From NCBI RefSeq assembly GCF_004340875.1, contig NZ_SLXQ01000004.1:186001-250000 (forward strand): 64,000 bases of DNA. Reading direction: 5' to 3'. This stretch comes from Tamaricihabitans halophyticus (GTDB taxonomy: Bacteria > Actinomycetota > Actinomycetes > Mycobacteriales > Pseudonocardiaceae). The position numbers and the translations under genes are program-made. Position 1 is the first letter of the stretch. The number at the start of each line of letters is the position of its first letter. This document shows, in pieces, positions 36,001 through 45,000 of the stretch. The notes below the pieces were generated by a model. The model searched no databases, was not told the DNA's origin, and worked only from the letters and a program-made list of their open reading frames with translations.

Positions 36001-39000
36001 GTCCCGGCACGCAGTGAGAACATCGTTGGCAGCGCCTGCTGACCTACAAGTGGCTGCACGTGCTGCACCGGACCGGACATCGCGCGAATGCGAATCAGCC
36101 CGCCCTGCTCAACGATGTCCACGAGGTCGGGTCCGGAAATGCTGTCGACGTCCAGGTCGCGGGCGGCTTCACGCAACTCGGTAGCCGACAGCGGGGCCGC
36201 TGGTGACTCCTCGACCGGCCGCTTCGGTTCCGCAGCGCCCATATTCGCGCGGCGCGCGCGCGGATCGCCCCCGTCCGCGTACTCGATGTTCGTCAGGTTC
36301 GGCAGCTTGACCGCCGGATTCGCGCGGGGACGGTTTTGTGCGGCCGGCCGAACCGTAGCGTCGTCCCCACGCGACCGCCCCGACGGCCTAACCGGCTCGG
36401 AGTGCCCGCCGAAGGTGTTGAACCAGTGGATGTCCGATCGTTCGCCGTCGACTATGGACAGTTCGACGCGAATGCCGAGCTGGCGCGCTATATCGCTGGC
36501 GATACGTTCCGGCGCCGCGCCGTGCTGGGCGTCCTCCGCCAGCCCAGCTACCGTTGTGTTCAGTCTGCCGCCGAATTCAGTGACGGTACGCTCGACCTCA
36601 CTTGTTCGAGCGAGCATGTCCGCCACTTGCGCGCTCGCCTGGTCCCACTCGGCCAATGCCGTATCGGCGCGTTCCGTGGCCGCCGCGATCGCGGCATTGC
36701 CACCACGGGGTTCGGCGGCGCGGATTCGACGCAGCTCGCGGCGCGCGTCACCAAGCTCGGTGTGCGCACGAGTGATCGCCTCCGCGGCGGACCACGCCTG
36801 ACCAGCCGCGGTGTAGGCGGCGTCGAGCGCGTCATATTGCCGTGCGTCAGTCACCTCGGTGGTTGCGGTCGCCAATCCCTCCCACGCCTGGGTAAGGACG
36901 CTCAGCACGCGGCGCGCAACCTGGGGGATATCGCCGAAAAGCAGTGCGTCGCCTTCCGCCTGCAGTTCGACGAATCCGCCTTCCTGGACCTTTCCGTTCA
37001 GCGCATGCCAGGCCGTTTCGACCATCGCCTCGCGTGCATCGGCCGAGCTGGCGACACCGACGGCACTGTCGTGCAAGGCATCCAAGCCGAACGTGGGCAC
37101 ACCCGGCGACTCTGATCGTTCCGAGATCTCCAGGTCCATTGCGCCTTCTGGCGGCAGCACCGCGCCCAGGATCGCCCGCCGCTCCTGGGCGAGTCGGGCG
37201 GCCAGCGCGTCATCACTCGTGTCCCGCTGCCGTACGAGCAGCTCCGCCGCTTCCTGCCTGGCTATCACGGCTGCCGAATCACCAAGCACCACAGTGATCT
37301 CCCGACCCGTGCCGCGTTCCAGCCAACGGGTCGAGACCCCCGCACGCCAACGCATCTCCTCGCCGGTACGCACGGGGTCGTAACCGTCTTCGCGCAGCCG
37401 GAGCCACAGGCTCGTAGCTTCCTCAGCGAAACTCTGGTGACCAGGCAGCCGCACCAAGTACCGGTGCGCCGCTTCGGCATCGTCCGCACTGGCGGATACG
37501 ACGTCCCGATCGGGCAGTAGATATGCTCCGCTCTCGGAAGTGGCCCGATACAGCGCCTGTGCTTGCTGGTCCACGGCCAGCCAGATCGCCTCACTATGCA
37601 CCGGCCCCAATGGGGCGACCAGACCGCCCAGGCTTCGCATGGCCGCGATCACCAGTGGGTGGTCGAGGTTGCGCTCGTTCTGGGCCAACCCGGCAAACCG
37701 GAGCTCGGCCGGGCGCAGAACCCACATATCGCCGTCGACCTCGTGGATCACGGGCGGAGTGACGGTCACCGAAGCCTCATCGCCGTCCGGCGATTCCCGG
37801 TAGTCGAACACCGTTGCCACGTCGGCGTGTCCGAACCGAAGCGAAGCGCCGTGCGGGCGCTTGTCGATCTCGGGGAACTCGACCTCGTCAGTCGTGTCGT
37901 TCTGCTCGGCCGCCTCGGTCATGGTGATCGTGGTTGGCTGCTGTTGAATGAGGCCGTAGTAGTCGAAGAGGTTGTATCCGCGATGCACGGCCGTGCCACC
38001 CGGCCGGCTTCGACCGAGTTCCCGGACGCCCGCGCGCACCAGCGCACCAATCTGCTCCCAGCGGGTGCCGTGGCTCGTCACCCCGCTGGGCGTGCCCAAC
38101 CTGATCTGACTCATCGCCGTTTGCGTCCAGCGATTCCCGTCGAACAGCCAGCTGGCTGGCTCAACCACGACCGTCCCCGATGGGGCATCGAAGTTCACGT
38201 CAACGGCCTCGGTAGCACCGTCGGCGTGATGCACCAAGACGGGCCCGGCGCCACTGCCCGTCACGGCGATGATGTCCGCGCCGTCGGCGAGACCCGACAG
38301 GGTGAGCGACAAGATCTCCTTGTCTGTCGTGCGCCAGCCCGTGATAGGTGGTTGGTCAGTGGGAACCGCATCGGCGTGCACCGTGATCGAGGTAGGCAGC
38401 GCGGTCCAGCTGTCGCCGCGCGTCGAACCTTCCTCGCCAGGCGCCTGACCACTTGTCGCCCCTGCCGTCGCCGCGCCAACGAGAGCGGGCGCTACTGACT
38501 TCGCGTGCCCACGGGCGAACTCCAGTGACGTGACAACCGAGCCGACAGCCTGCTCCACATCGTCGGCAACCATCCCGCCGAGAACGTAGACGTTCGGACT
38601 TCGCTGCACCCAACCGTTCGCCGTGAGCTCGAAGGAACCTGGTATGATGTCCACATCTCCGACGCCCCTGGTCGCATCGATCTGATAGGTCTCCTCAAGC
38701 ACAGTGCCGTCCGAATAGGTCACACGCACGGGCTTGAGTCGATCAGTCAGCTCGACGCCAACGACCCCGTCACCTGTTGCATCCATCTCGTTGTCGTCGG
38801 GATCCTGCAACATGTGCAGGTCGTAGGCGATCGCGAGCCGCACCGCGTCCGGCGCGCTCCGCACCGACGCGAGACTGCCCGAGCGGAAACCAACGATGCT
38901 TCCATCGCCGAGCACCTCGACCATGACCGCACGGGAGCCGTCGGGCGCCGCGAAGGTCCCGTCGTACACCCATCGGTCGACCGTGGCGATCGCCATATCG

Positions 39001-42000
39001 CGACGATCCCGAATTACGTCTCGAACAAAGTCTTCCGCACGTGCCAGGCTCGCGTCCGCTGTGGCGTCATCAACCGGAAGGCCCGTAGCAACCGCCCACT
39101 GCTGCGCGACAGCCTCGGCGGTGTGGGAGGGTACGGTCACGTCATCCGGCTGTGGCGGCTCGGAAATCCGATGCCGAAGCACTTCCGGCTGGTGGACCTC
39201 ACGCGCCGGCGTTCGTGTCGTCTGTGTGCCAAACAAGCCAGGAACGGACTCCGCGCCCCGCGAAGAGGTTCGGTGAGCAGCGAGGCGACTTCGCTGCCGA
39301 GCGTTCAGGTCGCGACGTTGCGATTGCTGACGGTGGGCGTCCCGAGAGGGCGCAAGAACGGAATCCGTATACCCCAGCACTGCCGGCGCGCCCGAAATTA
39401 CCAATGCTTCGTGGACAATCGGTACGAACTCGTCGTCACGTCCACGCGCAAGGCGAACCATGATGCCCCGGACACGCGTCACCTCGCCACCCGGCGTCGA
39501 CATACTGGACCGCACGACGGGAAACCCCTTGCCTTCGGCAGAAACACCAGTCGCCATGAGCTTGGCATCGTGGTAGAGGTCCCACAGTCGGGTTTGGATA
39601 TTCCAGACCCAGGCCGTGCCACTGGCCGGTGGGGTGTGTTGCACTGGATCCACCGAAACCTGGCCGGCGGAATCGGGTGAGCCATCGCCGCTCGGGAAAT
39701 CCCGTTCCACGACGTGGATCGCGACTTCGGGGTGCACCTGATAACGGGTGGAGCTGCCATCGACTTCCGCGATGTCGACCACCACCGTCGCGCCAAGATC
39801 GTCCGCCAGCGCGTGCGCCATCGTGATCAGCGGGGTTCGAGAGTTGTCCGCGACCACCGCTGCCTGTGCATCGGCGGTCAGGGTTACCGTCGCTGGTTTT
39901 CCGCTCAGTTCGCCTAGCTGCCTGGCGAGTTCCTGCGCGGCGAACATGCCTGGCCGCCCAGTAAGCAGATCGTCCAGGTCGAGCGAGGCCTCTACCAACC
40001 GATCAGCTTCGTCGCCGTCCTCGGCGTACGGCGTCGCGGCACGGACCGGATGTGCTTCGCGTGCCGGCTGGGTGTGCGTTTCGGACACAGCCGTTCGTTC
40101 CGAGGCCGTCACGGTGTCTGCTCTGGCCCTGACTTCGGCGTCACCCAGCTCTTCGCGCCGCGCGGCGGCGTGATCCGCGGATGTGCCGTACGTCTCCGCC
40201 GATGCCGCGCTGTCTCGCTGGAACAGCTCGGGAAGTGACGCCGTGTCAGGCATCAGCCCGGCGAGGACCTTTTCGGCCGTAGCCGGCGGCTCCTCGCGCG
40301 TCGCGGTGCGGGCACCTGGATCAGCGTGGGCAGTGGGAGCAGATTCCCTCGGCCGGACTTCGGTAATGGGCAGCGGTGCATCCGGACGTTCACCGGCCTG
40401 ATGCTTGCCGACCCACTCGTCGAGTGGGCGACGTTGCGTTTCGCCGTCGCCGACCTTCTCGTGGGTCGTCGTCGCACCGTCTTGCTGCGCGACCGTCCCG
40501 GTCGCGGCGCCCGGCCGGGTTGAGCCGGTGTTCCCACCAAGCCGAATCCGCACCACCCTGCCACTCGATTCGCCATCACGCGCGGGCGGCACATGCTCGG
40601 CACGTACCACTCGCGGCGCGCCTTTTACGAATGGCGCATCGCCAGGGAGCGGGACGGGAACCCTTTCCCCGGTTCGAGTAGTGTCCACATAGATTGAGCT
40701 CGTCTCCCTGACCCCAGTGCCGTCAGTAGTCTCGAAGAAGTATCTGACGGCCCCCGACGGTGGATTGCTCGCCAGGGCCTGACGCATTTCTCCAGCGACA
40801 TCGATCACCCGAACCCATTCGATGGGCTGGCCGCGCTCGCCCGGACGCGCCTCATAGATATCCCAACCACCATCCGAACGCGGACCAAACCGCACCGGAA
40901 CCCGCCCCGACGACGACACCTCAGACAACAACACGAACCGAGACTCCCCACCATCCCGGCCAACCACCACCTCAACCAGATCCCACCGACCAGAAACCGA
41001 ACTCTGCACCCACTCCAAACGCGCCGCCGGATCAGCCGACACCCCACCCGCACCAACAGAATCAGCACGCGTGGAGTCCGTGGCTGTCGCGGTGTCGGTT
41101 ATTCCGGCTGACCACGTTGGGCCGTTGTCCGCGCCGACCCAAACCTGCCGAGCCTTGCCACTCGACCAAACATCAACAACGACCGAAACACCCTCGACCG
41201 CACCCCGCACGAGGAACCGGTCCAGATAACGCGTCACATCCCGCGAATCCGGATCCGTAAAGACCTCCCGAACGAGGTTCCGCACCTGGTCCGCGAAGGC
41301 CGCGCGCGACATACCCTCCGGCACCTCAACGACACCCTGATGAATGCTCTTCCGCAGCTTCCGGGTCAGCGCGACATCCTCCGGCGCGGGCCGGCGGGGT
41401 TCAACATCACCGACCTCGCGTTGCGCCACACCAGACCGCCGCGCGGGTCGCTCGGTGTCCTCGGCGCTTCGGTCGGCGGCGGCTACCTGCTCCGTGCCGA
41501 CGGTCCGAGGCGCACCGAGGACATTCGGGTTCTCACCCGGCAACGGAACGAAGGTGCGTTCCCCGGTTCGCGTCGTATCCGTCCAGATTCCACGCGTGGT
41601 AACGATCTCGCCGTCCCTGGTGGGCATCTCCATCTGCTGGGCGCGAGATACCGGGTTGTCCTCGATGTACTGCCGCATGGTGCCGGCGACGGCTGTTGTT
41701 CGAACCCATTCGATGGGCTGGCCGCGCTCGCCCGGACGCGCCTCATAGATATCCCAACCACCATCCGAACGCGGACCAAACCGCACCGGAACCCGCCCCG
41801 ACGACGACACCTCAGACAACAACACGAACCGAGACTCCCCACCATCCCGGCCAACCACCACCTCAACCAGATCCCACCGACCAGAAACCGAACTCTGCAC
41901 CCACTCCAAACGCGCCGCCGGATCAGCCGACACCCCACCCGCACCAACAGAATCAGCACGCGACGGCAGATTCACGTCGGCATGCGGGCTGTCGCGGATG

Positions 42001-45000
42001 GACGCCAGATCGGTCAAATCGACGGGCGATCGGTCGCGCATCCCGTCGTACCACGAGGAACCGGCTTCTGCTGTGCTCGCCTTGGTCTGGGTGGCCCGCG
42101 GGTGACCATCGGCTGGCGAAGTTCGCGCGTGCAGCCCGTCAAGATCCGTGAGCCGGTTGACGTCGGCGGGTTGTCCTACCGCTTCCAGTAGCTCGTTCTC
42201 GAGCCGGTCCATGGCGCGTTGCTGCAGTGGGGACAGTTCGACACCGCGCGTGGCGTCGTAGAGTGCACCAACCGTGTCCCGCGCCGCTGATGTGGACGGA
42301 CTTTCGAAACGTACGAGGGTCGTATTGCCGTCGGTGTCGGAAATCCGTGCGACGATGCCCGGATCGCCAAGTGCCGTCCATCCGTCCACTACGGAGTCGA
42401 TGCGGTAGCCACGCTCGCGCAGCCCAGCAAGCACCTGCTCGGCGTCACGACTGAACGTCTCGGCAGAGGGTAACCGCGCGGAGTATCGGCTTGGCTGGCC
42501 CGATGCATCCACGTCGACGGCCGGCGCGAGAACGTCAGGGGTGAACACCGCGCCATCGATCTGGATCACGGCATCACGAATACCGGCGGTGCCTGGATCA
42601 GCGGCGACCCGGAAAGCGCCGTGGGACAACGATCCCATCCCCGCGACTTCTTCTGCTACAGCCTCTAGGACCTTGCGGCCGACCACGCCCGTCCACAGCC
42701 GGGTGGCGCCGTCGCTGACCGGCGCTCGCGAATCCATGGTGACCGTCATGACCTCAAGCTGACGCGGTTGACCATGCTGTAGACCGACGGTTGGGCGATC
42801 GATCCGCAGTTGGCCAGTAGTACCGGTTGCTTCGAAGACGACACGGACGTCGATGGTCGCGTCTTGCGCGTGCACGGTGAACACTTCGCCGCCACCTGGC
42901 GTGACCGTCACGTTCTCGGCCGCATAGCTAGCGCCACTTTCCTGGCGGGGCGCGTCGTTGTGTAACCAGTCGCTGAACCGCTCCGCCATCTCGGCCGGCC
43001 GAGAAGCCGTCGCGTTCACAAGCGCAATAACTTCAGTCGTCGATGCTGCTGATGTCCACCCACTCAGTTCGGCGAGGTTGCCGGTACCGCGCAGGGCTTC
43101 GCCAAACACGCCGCCGTGTCCCGGCGAGCTCTCCCGCAACCCACGCAATCCCGCTGCCAACAATTCGGCCGAAGTCGCCGTGCTCGGCGCGTCGCCGGTG
43201 TACTCGGCGGGAAGCGAGATCCGGTCAAAACCATCCTGCCGGGTGACCCCAGCGTCGTCCACATACCGCGCCGCGGGTTCTACCAAAACCCTGCCCGGCG
43301 GCACATCAATACTGGTCGATACCTTGATCGCGGTTGCGGAGCCGTCCGGGTCTACCACCAGCGCCGTCTGATCTTCACCCAGTATCCAGGCCGGACGGTT
43401 CGGCCCATCCGTTGAGGGAGCCAGCGCACTGTACTCGCCATGGCTGATCGCGGTGAGGACATCAACGACGTGGCTTATCGGATCGGGTATCGCCGCGGCG
43501 ATACCAGTAGGCTCATCGATGCTGATTAACCTGGCTGGTGATACCGAGCGGGTCCCTGGCGTGGTTTCGCTGGATCCGGCCGTGCGGCCGACGTCGGAAA
43601 CGACGTGCTGGTCGGCAAAGGCGGGGGCGCTCGCACGGACCTTGCCAAAGCCAAGGCCGAGATCCCGCGCTACCGTCAGCGCCGTGCCGTCCAGCGTTGG
43701 TGGCCGCATAGCCGAGATCTCAACGCGAAACGGTGCGGTCTGCATTGGACCGGCAGCGGACATCGTATAGGTGCCGGGAGTAACCAGTACTTCGCCGGCG
43801 GCACGATTGGGATTGACGACTATGTCACCGAAATGCCGCGAACCGTCCGCGTACGTCACTCGGAGGTAGGTCTGCTGACCACCGGCGCCGGCTGGTTTGG
43901 TTGTCGTCTCGACCGCGACCGATGCCGTGGGATTGTCACCCAACAAGACTTGAATCGGTGTGTTCGCCTGGCCGGCCAGACCATTCAGGTAACCGAAGAT
44001 CGCACTCTTAGTTCCCTCCTGCGCCAGCACTTCCGCCGGAGGAGCCTGCTCCGGTGCCGAGTCCTCGGGCTGGTGCCGCGCATGCTCGCCTGAATCAGGC
44101 GCGCTACTAGTCGCGCCGTTATCAGTCGCCGTGCCATCATTGGGACGCCCCGCCTCGCCCAATGGGGTGACGGCGTCGCCGATTTTGTCGCCGGTGATGG
44201 TCGTGCCGTCGTAGCGGGTCGGCGGCTGCGGCCCCCAGGTGTCCCGGTCCCAGCTGACGGTGCTCTCTGTCGAGGCCGAGTCTACCGCTTCTTTTTCGCG
44301 GTTGGCGGCTTGCTCGCTTGGCGAGCCAGTCGTGTCTTCCGATGACTCCCGTTGCACATTGCCGTGCTCCCCCGAGGTGGAACTCGGCGTTTCCGCCGCA
44401 TCGGAGACCTTGCCCGCACCTTTCACTGGGCGCTGAGGTTCCGTACTTTCGGATTCCCGTTGGCTTGTGCTGCTCTCTGCTGCCGGTTGACTCGTGCCGG
44501 TTTCCGCGGTGTGCTGGGTTGAACTACCGTCGGCGGTTTGGTGTGCGGCAGCGTTCGCGGCGGAGTTCTCCACCACCGCTCCAGCCGGCTGCGTCACACC
44601 CGTTGTGCCGGCAGCTGATTCCCCGGTAGCCGGGGCTCCTTGCCCGTTGTTCAGCCCGGTGTCGGATTCCGCGCTAGCGGGGTTGCTTGATTCGGTACCC
44701 GCCGTTGCGCTGGCCGAGCCTTGCCCACTGCCACTGCCAGCACTGTCGGAGGCCGTAGCAGCCGGCTTCGGTTGCACCTGGTTGTCGCGACTGGAATCGG
44801 ATTTACCCGCTTGACTTGGACGATCACCGGTTCCGCTGCCTGGTTTGCTTCCGCCGGCGGAACCGCCACCGCTGCCGCTGCCGCCGGAGCTGGCCGAGGC
44901 ACCGGGACCGGATGCGCCGCCAGCGGAGGCCGTGGCACCAACGGTGGCGGGCGCTGGGGTTCCCGCTGTTCCGCCTGCGAACCCAGCCGACGGGCTGCCA

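Noticed and set aside
41483-41959. 158-residue minus-strand frame sharing a Cys/Arg-rich block with one at 40805-41068
   Set aside because: The identity merely reflects the 262-bp DNA repeat read in the wrong frame.
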